DNA of 40,248 nucleotides from Bacteriovoracaceae bacterium (GTDB lineage: Bacteria; Bdellovibrionota; Bacteriovoracia; Bacteriovoracales; Bacteriovoracaceae): positions 1 through 40,248 of the forward strand of contig QKCN01000098.1 in assembly GCA_003245675.1 (NCBI GenBank), in the 5' to 3' direction. The notes beneath the pieces were generated by a model. That model saw nothing but the letters and a program-made list of their open reading frames with translations. It did not search any database and was not told the origin of the DNA. Positions 15,693-23,538 of the stretch are shown here, one piece after another. The number at the start of each line of letters is the position of its first letter. Positions within the stretch are counted from its first letter, which is position 1. The position numbers and the translations under genes are program-made.

Positions 15693-16880
15693 ATGGGATT
15701 CAATGAAATTCGCAAGTTGAGAAAAAGCGAAGAAGAAAATCGTAAATATCTTTTTACACCTTACCTGATTTTAGGAGGAGATCTCGCTGCTGTTTTGCTG
15801 TTTGATCAATTAATCCAAAAGGGAATTAAAAAAGAAGAAATCAAAGTCATTCATTATCACGATTTAGATACGGAGAGCTTATATCTTCCTGGAGCATCTG
15901 ATCTGAGAGGTGAGGAAAATTTGCATGCGATGCAAACTGTGATGCGTGATTGTGATTTTATTCCAGAGCCAGAATCTTGTTTCTATAAAGATAATGACTT
16001 CAAACTTTTTAGTGGGCGTAGTAAGCCAATGACGCTGTTAGAGGGAGAAGAATACTTTTCTAATGCTTCGTATTCCTATGATCTTGGCAAAATTGTGCCT
16101 GGAGCTGAAATCTTGGCCCAAATGCAAAGCTGCCAGAGTCGACATTTTATTAAAAAGATCCGTAAAACGATCCCTAAGGAGTTTTTGCAAAAAACCTATT
16201 GGGAAGTTGAGTGCGGAGATGATTGTGTCTACCAGTGTGAGCACTTATTTTGTAGCAATACGGGATTTCGATTTTTGGAATTGCTTGAAGCAAAAGACAA
16301 ATTTACAGATGAGTTTCATCAAATGTGCAGCAATGCGCGTGGACGTAATGCCGTTGTCTTAAAACTAAAAATTGCAAGTAACATTGATTTTCCAAAAGGG
16401 ACTGTTTATGTGCCGCAAAGTATGACCCATGAATGGGGGCATTTTGTTGGCAATTTCATTAGAGAAGAATCTGTGGGGTCTTATGCGGCGAACTTCCTTA
16501 CCTTTTTGCGAGGGGATGAAGCCCTTATTGCTGATGAAGCAGGAGAAAAGATTCGCTTGTTGAAAAGGGTTCTCACTCGTATTTTTGATAAACTATCTAA
16601 GAGTGATTTGCAGGAGTCTATTTTTCTGCGCAATGATTACCCTATGGATAATTATGATGATTCCGCTTTTCAAGTTTGCAATCAGAGAAGAGATGAAACT
16701 GGCGAGATGAAAAATTTGCATTTAATTGGTGCCAATGCACCTTTGGGGCATGATTATTTGGTGTCTCTGGGACTTGCGGATCCTCGGCTGAAGCAAATTT
16801 GTTTTTTGAGTCGAATCCTTTTAACTGTTAATCAAGCAATTGCTTCTTGGGAAGCTTCCAATATTTCGGAGGGTACATGA
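15693..16880 (+). CDS. Rossmann-type, possibly FAD/NAD(P)-binding protein of unknown function
   Basis: A 395-residue cytoplasmic protein, started at ATG 15693 because GAGAGA precedes it; a TTG eighteen bases upstream is in frame but less likely. The N-terminus shows a strand followed by a Gly-rich turn and helix (YLILGGDLAAVLLFDQL, residues 24-40), then IKVIHYHD, which looks like a dinucleotide-binding beta-alpha-beta unit with an acidic end. Near the C-terminus LHLIGANAPLGHDYLVSLGLAD resembles the second FAD-contact motif of flavoprotein oxidoreductases. Several cysteines lie in the middle (CQS, CGDDCVYQC, FCSN). Substrate unknown. It overlaps the next gene, an outer-membrane barrel, by four bases (ATGA), so the pair is coupled. 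Confidence 0.7.
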   Translation: MGFNEIRKLRKSEEENRKYLFTPYLILGGDLAAVLLFDQLIQKGIKKEEIKVIHYHDLDTESLYLPGASDLRGEENLHAMQTVMRDCDFIPEPESCFYKDNDFKLFSGRSKPMTLLEGEEYFSNASYSYDLGKIVPGAEILAQMQSCQSRHFIKKIRKTIPKEFLQKTYWEVECGDDCVYQCEHLFCSNTGFRFLELLEAKDKFTDEFHQMCSNARGRNAVVLKLKIASNIDFPKGTVYVPQSMTHEWGHFVGNFIREESVGSYAANFLTFLRGDEALIADEAGEKIRLLKRVLTRIFDKLSKSDLQESIFLRNDYPMDNYDDSAFQVCNQRRDETGEMKNLHLIGANAPLGHDYLVSLGLADPRLKQICFLSRILLTVNQAIASWEASNISEGT

Positions 16881-18052
16881 TCCGTATTTTTTTGTCTTTG
16901 ATTTGTTTTGTTCTTTCGACCTCTGTGTGGGCATCTAAGGCTCGCTTGGAAGCTTTAGGTCAGCATTTGCAGGGATCATATTATATTGATGATACGAGAA
17001 ATATTTTTATCAATCCTGCGAGTATCAACTTGTTCAAGGACTATATTTCACTTGAGTGGGGAAGCCGGGGGGGCGCAGCGGCTGAAGAGATTTTAGGCAA
17101 AGGGGTTGCTGGCTCTCATGATGAGGCAGATTCTTCGGCCAGTGCTAAAGCAGAAGGCGGAGTCATTCGTTCCGTAGGCCATTTTGTTTGGGGTGTTTAT
17201 CTTGGTAATGAAGATGAATCAGCCTTTTTGAACAGGGCCCGTGTTGATCAAAAATTAAATACAGTGAGTTCTTCAACGACAGAAACAGAATCTTTTTTAG
17301 AAGAAGATAATCGCTTGGATTTCTTTTTTGGAGGGAATGCTGGAACTCTTTGGGGATTAAATTTTTCTTATTCCGCTAATACTGATGAGCAAAATAACGG
17401 TGTGGATAAAGAGCAATCATCGTTGGGTATCAAGATGGGATTTGCAACGAGTAGCATTGATGTTTATGGACATTATGTGTTGAGAGACAAAGCTGAAGGA
17501 GCGAAAACCTCCGCTGATTTTTATGACGATGATGGTTCTTTTCTTTTGGGCACAGGCTATAAATGGGCCAATTATAAACTCTTTTTGGAGTATGAAAGCC
17601 AAAGCTTTTCTGGAGAGTATGACGGAACAAGTCGTGATGGCAAAGTTTCAAAAATTTTATGTGGGCTTTCTCAAGTCCAAAAACTTACTGAAAAAGCTGT
17701 CTTTTCTTGGTCCTTGCAGTTTCAAAATGAAAGTCTAGATTTGGATGACGGTGATTTTGAAAGACGCATGATTCCTCTGACTTTTTCAATTGAATCAGAG
17801 GTCAAAGATTGGTTAACTTTGCGTGGATCTGTTACTCAAATGGTTATGTCTTCTTTTGAAGATGAAAACGGCAAGAGCGCTTCAGTGGCCAATTCTACTC
17901 AGGTCTCTGCAGGATTGACATTTTCCTTTAATAGAATGCAAGTGGATGGCATGATTGGCACAGAAAGGGATTCAGCAGGTAATGAGTCACATACTGGTCA
18001 CTTTAAGACTGATGAGTTGCTTAGTCGTGTATCCATGACCTACTGGTTCTAA
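16877..18052 (+). CDS. Predicted outer-membrane beta-barrel protein
   Basis: A 391-residue exported protein. I place the start at ATG 16877, where GGAGGG precedes it and a signal peptide (MIRIFLSLICFVLSTSVWA) begins at once; an upstream frame start would be internal to the previous gene. The mature chain alternates polar and hydrophobic residues in many short strands (KLFLEYESQSFSG, AVFSWSLQFQNESL, QVSAGLTFSFNRMQVDGM) and ends in SRVSMTYWF, the C-terminal aromatic signal used by the BAM machinery. Residues ~30-60 (SYYIDDTRNIFINPASINLF) resemble the start of transport or plug-bearing barrels. A G7 run lies at 17067-17073. Function unknown; coupled to the Rossmann-type gene. Confidence 0.75.
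   Translation: MIRIFLSLICFVLSTSVWASKARLEALGQHLQGSYYIDDTRNIFINPASINLFKDYISLEWGSRGGAAAEEILGKGVAGSHDEADSSASAKAEGGVIRSVGHFVWGVYLGNEDESAFLNRARVDQKLNTVSSSTTETESFLEEDNRLDFFFGGNAGTLWGLNFSYSANTDEQNNGVDKEQSSLGIKMGFATSSIDVYGHYVLRDKAEGAKTSADFYDDDGSFLLGTGYKWANYKLFLEYESQSFSGEYDGTSRDGKVSKILCGLSQVQKLTEKAVFSWSLQFQNESLDLDDGDFERRMIPLTFSIESEVKDWLTLRGSVTQMVMSSFEDENGKSASVANSTQVSAGLTFSFNRMQVDGMIGTERDSAGNESHTGHFKTDELLSRVSMTYWF
17067..17073 (+). repeat. G7 homopolymer in the barrel gene
   Basis: Seven G in codons for SRGGAAAEE near the start of the mature barrel. Slippage would cut the protein short near residue 65, making this a possible on/off switch of a surface protein. Confidence 0.55.
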
Positions 18053-18084
18053 ATTCAAATAAACTTCGATTTTCGTCGTCGCTT

Positions 18085-18140
18085 TTTAAACTCATTTGTT
18101 TGCGGCTTACAAAACGTAAGCCTCAGCACCTGAGTTTAAA
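18085..18140. other. Nested inverted repeats between convergent genes
   Basis: Outer arms TTTAAACTCA (18085-18094) and TGAGTTTAAA (18131-18140) pair perfectly. Inside lies a second perfect hairpin GGCTTAC-AAAAC-GTAAGCC (18104-18122). A competing small hairpin CTCAG-CAC-CTGAG overlaps both. The element fills the gap between a plus-strand and a minus-strand gene end, so it may be a bidirectional terminator, but no T-tract follows on either strand. A structured RNA or a small repeat element is possible. Confidence 0.5.
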
Positions 18141-18189
18141 GTCTCCTAAAAGCTCTCGTTTCCTTGAACTTAGAATTCTTTCAAATTAT

Positions 18190-18657
18190 TTAAAGAAAAA
18201 GCTGACGAACAACTTCATAGCAAGCGGCGGTTGCCGTATTGGCCAAATTGAGTGAGCGAATTTTGTCCGAGAACATTGGTAGCGTACAGATTTGTTCTTG
18301 GTTTTCCTTTAAGATTTCTGCAGGAAGACCTTTGGTTTCTGCCCCGAAAACGAGATACGATTGTAAACTAAAGTGACAGTCAAAATATCTTTTGCTGCCT
18401 CCTTTGCTGAAAAAGAACATCTGTGACTTTTCTGGATTTTCTGTCGCTAAAAACTCTTCCCAATTTTCATAGATCTTAAGTTTGACATATTTCCAGTAGT
18501 CTAATCCGGCCCTTCTTACCGCCTTTTCATCGAGATCAAAGGCAAGTGGTTTGATGAGAATAAGTTCAAAATCAAGTGCAACACAGGTGCGCCCAATGCT
18601 ACCTGTGTTGCCGGGGATTTCAGGATGAACAAGAACAACTTTAGGGCGTCGGTTCAC
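18190..18657 (-). CDS. trmL: tRNA (cytidine/uridine-34-2'-O)-methyltransferase
   Basis: A 155-residue SPOUT methyltransferase that modifies the wobble base of tRNA-Leu. The start is GTG at 18657 with AGGA seven bases upstream. Motifs are complete: VHPEIPGNTGSIGRTC at the N-terminus, LVFGAETKGLP (SAM knot) and IRSLNLANTATAACYE at the C-terminus. Length equals the family norm. It follows pepA on the same strand with a gap of eight bases, so the two form a small operon. Confidence 0.95.
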   Translation of the reverse strand: MNRRPKVVLVHPEIPGNTGSIGRTCVALDFELILIKPLAFDLDEKAVRRAGLDYWKYVKLKIYENWEEFLATENPEKSQMFFFSKGGSKRYFDCHFSLQSYLVFGAETKGLPAEILKENQEQICTLPMFSDKIRSLNLANTATAACYEVVRQLFL

Positions 18658-18665
18658 GATTAATC

Positions 18666-20141
18666 CTACTTCATCAAAAAGTTAATTAAACTTTTGATCA
18701 TTACACCAGAAGCACCATTGGCAGGACAATAAGGCAGGTGCGATTGATTATCAGCAACGCCTGCAATATCTAAATGAGCCCACGCGATATCATTTTTAAT
18801 AAATTCTTGTAAAAATGCTGCGGCTTTCGGGGTCCCAGCATTGCGATTTCCACCAATATTCTTAATATCAGCAACTTTAGATTTTATATCTTTTTTCCAT
18901 TCTTCAATAATAGGTAGTTCCCAGAGGTATTCTCCAGCATTTTGTGCTGATTCTTTGAGCTTTTGAGTGAGATCATTATTGTTGGACATAATCGCACAAA
19001 CTTCTGTGCCAAGAGCAACAAGACAGGCTCCAGTTAGTGTTGCCGCATCAATGATGTAATTTGGCTTTAGGTCGCAGGTATAGTCTAGGGCGTCGGCCAA
19101 AATGAGTCTTCCCTCTGCATCTGTATTGAGAATTTCCACCGTTTTGCCATTTCTTCCTTTAATGATTGAGTCGGGAGTTGTGGCCGTTGGACCAATCGCA
19201 TTGTCTGTAAGGGGAATGATACAGCTTATTGTGTGAGGAGATTCTAAAAGAACTGCGGCACGAAAAGCACCATAAACAGTTGATGATCCGGCCATATCAA
19301 ACTTCATTCCCGCAATAGAGGTCGATGGCTTGAGGTTGTATCCACCAGTATCAAAGGTAATGCCTTTACCCACAAGGGCAATGTGCTTGGAGTTTTTTGC
19401 TTTCTTTTTAGGAATATAGGTTAAGTGAACAAAGCGTGGCTCTTTAGATGAACCGGCATTGACGGACAGTAGTAGTCCCATCTTTTCTTTAACTATTTCT
19501 GATTTTTTAAGGATCTTAATTTTTACGTTTTTCAGTTTTTTGGCGTCTTGTTCTAACAATTTGGCATAGCTGACAGAATCGAGTTCATTAGGGGCTTTGT
19601 TGCTGAGGTCTCTGGACAAATTAATGCATTCAGCTGTTTGCTGTGCTGCTTTAATAGAGGCAGTTGCAATTTTTTGAGAAGAATTTAAGACGATTGTTTT
19701 TTTCTTTTCTTTAGTTTGCTTCGATTTATAAAGATTAAATTTGTAATCAGTTAGAGCAAAGGCTTCGACAAATAGTTCTGCCATCTCATCCACTTTTTTT
19801 ATTTCTTCTGCTGCAAAAGTGTCGAGATAAATGAGGGCAGAATCGACTTTCTGTCCTTCAAAATTTTTAAAGGCTGTCGCAATATTACGCTTCAATTGTT
19901 CTTTTTTTATTTTTTCACCCAATCCCATAATGATGATGGGATTTTGCTCTTTGTCAAAAACTGTATAGATTTCACCTTCTTCGCCCTTGAATTCTTTAAG
20001 AATAGGGTATTTTTGCGCAATATTTTGAATTTCTTTGGGCCAGTTTTTGTGGAGGACCTTCTTATCTTTTGCCTGAACACCTAAAATGTGACAAAAGTCC
20101 GTATTTGCTTTAACTTGCTGCGCAATTTTGAAATCCAACAT
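18666..20141 (-). CDS. pepA: Leucyl aminopeptidase (M17)
   Basis: A 491-residue cytosolic aminopeptidase of family M17, a dimetal enzyme that removes N-terminal residues. ATG 20141 is chosen because AAGGAGG precedes it; an upstream in-frame start at 20231 would run into the divergent permease gene. Catalytic-domain motifs are clear: VGKGITFDTGGYNLKP (257-272) with metal ligands Lys259 and Asp264 and active-site Lys271, MKFDMAGS with Asp282, and NTDAEGRLILADAL (339-352) with Asp341, Glu343 and active-site Arg345. The N-terminal macro-like domain is divergent, as usual. It is followed by trmL. A palindrome at 20178-20199 lies in the shared divergent promoter region. Confidence 0.94.
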   Translation of the reverse strand: MLDFKIAQQVKANTDFCHILGVQAKDKKVLHKNWPKEIQNIAQKYPILKEFKGEEGEIYTVFDKEQNPIIIMGLGEKIKKEQLKRNIATAFKNFEGQKVDSALIYLDTFAAEEIKKVDEMAELFVEAFALTDYKFNLYKSKQTKEKKKTIVLNSSQKIATASIKAAQQTAECINLSRDLSNKAPNELDSVSYAKLLEQDAKKLKNVKIKILKKSEIVKEKMGLLLSVNAGSSKEPRFVHLTYIPKKKAKNSKHIALVGKGITFDTGGYNLKPSTSIAGMKFDMAGSSTVYGAFRAAVLLESPHTISCIIPLTDNAIGPTATTPDSIIKGRNGKTVEILNTDAEGRLILADALDYTCDLKPNYIIDAATLTGACLVALGTEVCAIMSNNNDLTQKLKESAQNAGEYLWELPIIEEWKKDIKSKVADIKNIGGNRNAGTPKAAAFLQEFIKNDIAWAHLDIAGVADNQSHLPYCPANGASGVMIKSLINFLMK

Positions 20142-20177
20142 TTTCTTCCTCCTTAAGGACTGGTATTTTGAATATGC

Positions 20178-20199
20178 AGAGTCTAAAATAAATGACTCT
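20178..20199. promoter_or_regulatory. Operator-like palindrome between pepA and the permease gene
   Basis: AGAGTC (20178-20183) and GACTCT (20194-20199) flank an AT-rich ten-base centre in the 82-base gap between divergent starts. A regulator bound here could control both directions. No clear -35/-10 pair could be assigned. Confidence 0.4.
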
Positions 20200-20223
20200 T
20201 TATTGATAGGACAAGTTCGAAAA

Positions 20224-21378
20224 ATGATCAAGATAATTAGTAGATATCTCGCTTCCAGCTTTATTCTTCCCTTTTTAGTGGGGCTGCTCTTTTTTATTTC
20301 CTTTTTGCTTACCTTTCAAATTTTTCGTCTCACGTCTTTGGTGATCAATAAGGGTGTTCCTATTACAATGATTGTTGAATTATGGGGACATATTGCAATT
20401 TCTTTTATTCCTATGGCCATGCCCTTGGCTTCACTTTTTGCCATGATTTTTGCCATGAATAAATTAAGCGGTGATTCCGAAATTATTGTCATGCGTTCGG
20501 TAGGCTTTACGCGTTTGCGGCTTTATATTCCATTCTTTTTAATTTCATGTTTTGTCGCTCTATTAACTTATTCTCTTAATTACAGCATTATTCCTCATTC
20601 TAAGCGGGAATTTAAAAAGGCTTTGATTCTCCTGACTTCTAGTGGCTTCTTAGCTGATATTAAAGGCGGAGAGTTTTTTACATCTATTCCCGGACTCACT
20701 ATTTATGCCGATCAGGTGGAGAATAAAGGAACAGAGCTTCACAATGTTTTTATTAATTTGCGTAATGAGAAACGTGAGGAAGAAAATATTGTTGTCGCAA
20801 AATCTGGAGAATTATTAAAAATTAATCCTAATAAATGGGGTCATGCATCTTTGCGCTTAAGACTTTTTGATGGAAATATTCTCAAAAAGACAGGGGCAGA
20901 CGGCAAGATGGAAAAGATTCTATTTGAAAAGTATGAATTTCCTCTTTCTGAGGGGGAAATTAGTTCTGGCTTAGTTACCAAGAGAAGCATGAAGACTAAT
21001 GATGAGTTATTCAAGCAATTAGTCGAAGAAAATAATAAGTTGTCTAGGCAGAAGCGAAAGAGTGCTAAATGGTTGGATGTTCGCGATTCTGTATTAAAGA
21101 CAGAAATCGAAATTTGTGAGCGTTTTAATACTCCTCTTCTTTGTGTTTTATTTGTCTTTTTGGGGCTTGGCTTGGGAATTCAGAGGACACGAGGTGCGTC
21201 TTTAAATGCCATTGCTGTTTCTTTTATTGTGTTGGCCGTCTATTATACTATTTATTTTACGGCTGTGGGTATGGCCCACAAGGATGTCATACCGAGTTAC
21301 ATAGCTGTTTTTATGCCAAGTGTTCTTACGCTCGGTGCAGCCTTATTCTTTTATAGAAGATTGGAGTGGGAAGCGTAG
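20224..21378 (+). CDS. lptF: LptF/LptG-family lipopolysaccharide export permease
   Basis: A 384-residue inner-membrane protein, started at ATG 20224 with AGGA upstream. It has the YjgP/YjgQ layout: three N-terminal membrane segments (IISRYLASSFILPFLVGLLFF onward), a periplasmic jellyroll region (~135-265) and three C-terminal segments (LLCVLFVFLGLGLGIQRTRG, AIAVSFIVLAVYYTIYF, IAVFMPSVLTLGAALFFYRR). SGDSEIIVMRSVGFTR is the conserved coupling-helix region touching the LptB ATPase. LptF and LptG are paralogues that form a heterodimer; by eye I cannot be certain which this is, and no second permease is adjacent. It extracts LPS from the inner membrane. The stop directly abuts that of the convergent rodZ-like gene. 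Confidence 0.85.
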   Translation: MIKIISRYLASSFILPFLVGLLFFISFLLTFQIFRLTSLVINKGVPITMIVELWGHIAISFIPMAMPLASLFAMIFAMNKLSGDSEIIVMRSVGFTRLRLYIPFFLISCFVALLTYSLNYSIIPHSKREFKKALILLTSSGFLADIKGGEFFTSIPGLTIYADQVENKGTELHNVFINLRNEKREEENIVVAKSGELLKINPNKWGHASLRLRLFDGNILKKTGADGKMEKILFEKYEFPLSEGEISSGLVTKRSMKTNDELFKQLVEENNKLSRQKRKSAKWLDVRDSVLKTEIEICERFNTPLLCVLFVFLGLGLGIQRTRGASLNAIAVSFIVLAVYYTIYFTAVGMAHKDVIPSYIAVFMPSVLTLGAALFFYRRLEWEA

Positions 21379-22548
21379 CTACTCTTCCATATTCTGCTGA
21401 TATTCTTCCCAATTGTGAATTCCACCTTTTTTATCTCTTGGAAAAAGAGGAAGGTAGTGATCTGTTTGGTTTTCAGGAGGGAAGATAAAGCTTTTAACAC
21501 CACTTGAGCTACTGGCATCCACATGCTGCCCATCATAAAAAAGTTCTAGGGCGTTTAGATTGCCGACAAAGAGTAAAATTTCCTCTTCGGCTTTGATGAA
21601 GATATAGCGTCCTTCTGCGAGTGTGAACTTTTTAATAGGGTCAGAGTCTTTTTGATAACTAATCCAAGAACTACCAGCTGTTGCTTTAATGTATAAATTG
21701 ACTCCTTTGCCATTAAATCTATTTTTAATGACATCAGGAAACACTTCTTTGTTTTTTAGCAAGAGGCTTTTGCTGTCGAGTTCATAAAGAGGCGATTTGA
21801 TTTTATAAAAATCAATTTTAGGAAATAAAGATGTACTTTCATTTTTCTTTTTAGAATTAGAATCTGTTTTTACAACTTTGGGAACGGTTTTAGGCGCGAT
21901 TGTTGGGATTGGTGTTGCGATGGGAGTTGGAGCAGGTGTTGCTATAACAACAACTTTTTCTTCTTTTTTTTCTTTGCTCTCAATTTTGGTTTCTACTGGT
22001 TTTGTTACTTCAAGTGGCTCAGTGTCTTTTTCTTCTTTTATTGAATCGATTTCTGGCGCTGATTTTTCTATTTGAGCCGTCTCATATGTTGCTGTATTTT
22101 TGTTGGAATAATTTTTCCAAACAATGATGGAAATAAATAGCGCAAGAACAATTGCAGGAATGACGAGTGAAATTTTTTTAGGAGCTTGAGAGGCGGTATG
22201 GTTTGGCCGTTCAACAATTTCTTCTATAATGGGTTCTTCTATTATTTCTTCTCTTTCTGGAATTGGTTGAGGAGACTCCATCTCAATGCCATGGAAATCC
22301 ATATATGTTTTTTCAAGGCAAGCAAGTGCATAGTCATTATCAATTCGCAGTTCTTTGGCAAAAGTTTGCACAAACCCTTTTACATAAGTCTTATTAGGCA
22401 ATTTGTTAATTTGATTGTTTTCCAAATGCTGGAGGACACGAAAGTTAATACGAGTCTTTTGCGAAATGAATAAGAGTTCAATACCCTTTTCTTCTCTCGT
22501 TGTTTTTAAAAGCTCGCCAATTGAAACTACTTCTTTCTTGTTTTCCAT
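21379..22548 (-). CDS. rodZ: RodZ-like HTH membrane protein
   Basis: A 389-residue protein with the RodZ plan. Residues ~8-85 are a cytoplasmic HTH domain (GELLKTTREEKGIELLFISQKTRI, LPNKTYVKGFVQTFAKELRI). A single membrane span covers ~125-146. A long Pro/Lys/Thr-rich linker follows (TPAPTPIATPIPT), and the periplasmic end is a DUF4115-like beta domain (GSSWISYQKDSDP, GRYIFIKAEEEILLFVGN). RodZ links MreB filaments to the elongation machinery and keeps rod shape. AAGGAGA precedes the ATG. It follows the PilF-like gene, an adjacency known in many proteobacteria. The linker is unusually rich in acidic and Lys-Ser segments. Confidence 0.85.
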   Translation of the reverse strand: MENKKEVVSIGELLKTTREEKGIELLFISQKTRINFRVLQHLENNQINKLPNKTYVKGFVQTFAKELRIDNDYALACLEKTYMDFHGIEMESPQPIPEREEIIEEPIIEEIVERPNHTASQAPKKISLVIPAIVLALFISIIVWKNYSNKNTATYETAQIEKSAPEIDSIKEEKDTEPLEVTKPVETKIESKEKKEEKVVVIATPAPTPIATPIPTIAPKTVPKVVKTDSNSKKKNESTSLFPKIDFYKIKSPLYELDSKSLLLKNKEVFPDVIKNRFNGKGVNLYIKATAGSSWISYQKDSDPIKKFTLAEGRYIFIKAEEEILLFVGNLNALELFYDGQHVDASSSSGVKSFIFPPENQTDHYLPLFPRDKKGGIHNWEEYQQNMEE

Positions 22549-22593
22549 TAGAAAAAAATCTCCTTTGCTTAATTATAGCAAAAGAGTTTTTAT

Positions 22594-23466
22594 CTAGAAG
22601 TGGGGGGAAAAAAGTGTACTGTTGTTATTTTGAGTACTCGTGCTGACTTTGTCTTGGTCATCAGATTTTGATTGGTAATCAGCAAAAATATCTTTTGCAG
22701 CTTCGGGATAGCGAGAAGCCTCTTTGATCTCGCTTATCTTTTTTAAGGCTTGAGTTGCAAAACTTGTTGTACTAAAGCGACTTGCCACTTGCTCAAATTT
22801 TTCTTGAGCGAGGCTAAACTGCTGCAATTTTATTAGTGCGAGTCCTTGTTTAAAAATGGGCAGTGGGTTATTGTGACAGACGCCCATAGAGGCATCTCTG
22901 TAGTGTTTATAGGATTCTTGATAGCTGCCTGCATCATAGGCTAGTTCACCTAATTGCAGGAACGCTGGACAGTAATTTACATTTTCTTGCGAAGAGCGCA
23001 AAAACATTTCTTTTGCTTTACCTTTATTCCCTCTATTGAGTTCAATGACTCCCAAGTTGTAGTAAGTTCTAAACTGATTGAGATAGGTAAGATCGTCTAA
23101 GCTTTGTCGATAATAGAATTCTGCCAACTCATAGTTTTTATCTTCTAAGTAGAGTGAGGCTAAATTGTTGCGAGCATCAGAGTTTTTGGGATCTAGTTTG
23201 ATTGCTTTCGTTAGGAATTTATAGGCATTAGCCTTGCTATCGCGAAAATAGTAGGCCATCGCTAGATTGTTGAGGATGCGCGAGTCGTCAGGACTTAACT
23301 CTGCTGCCTTTTTGAGATTGGCCAGCGCATGAGTATATTCTTTTTTCATCATGTGGTTAGTGCCCATTGTGTAGAAAAGTTCTGCTTTTTTTAGCTGTTC
23401 GCTTGGTCCACTTGCACATGAATAGAGCAAAGATGTAATGCTAAAAAAGAGAAATAATTTTTTCAT
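22594..23466 (-). CDS. pilF: PilF/PilW-like TPR lipoprotein
   Basis: A 290-residue lipoprotein with lipobox LYSC (Cys17). ATG 23466 has GGAGG nine bases upstream; an in-frame start farther up is unlikely. Several TPR repeats span ~25-250 (AELFYTMGTNHMMKKEYTHALANLKKAAELSPDD, NLAMAYYFRDSKANAYKFLTKAIKLDPKN, NLASLYLEDKNYELAEFYYRQSL and so on). PilF/PilW is the outer-membrane pilotin that helps assemble the PilQ secretin of type IV pili; such pili drive prey entry in Bdellovibrio-type predators. No other pilus gene is in the window, so the name rests on architecture and the link with rodZ. It reads from the rlmD-like gene into rodZ. Confidence 0.72.
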   Translation of the reverse strand: MKKLFLFFSITSLLYSCASGPSEQLKKAELFYTMGTNHMMKKEYTHALANLKKAAELSPDDSRILNNLAMAYYFRDSKANAYKFLTKAIKLDPKNSDARNNLASLYLEDKNYELAEFYYRQSLDDLTYLNQFRTYYNLGVIELNRGNKGKAKEMFLRSSQENVNYCPAFLQLGELAYDAGSYQESYKHYRDASMGVCHNNPLPIFKQGLALIKLQQFSLAQEKFEQVASRFSTTSFATQALKKISEIKEASRYPEAAKDIFADYQSKSDDQDKVSTSTQNNNSTLFSPHF

Positions 23467-23538
23467 GAGGGCTTCCTCCCAAATATTACAGAAAATCAAT
23501 CCAGTATTATTTTAGAGGATGAAAAACGGCCTGACTAG

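Noticed and set aside
22602..22613. G6 then A6 run at the end of the PilF-like gene as a switch
   Set aside because: It lies in the last few codons, where a slip would change only the tail, and G6 runs also occur in housekeeping genes here (25347-25352 in ktrB, 31740-31745 in prfB).
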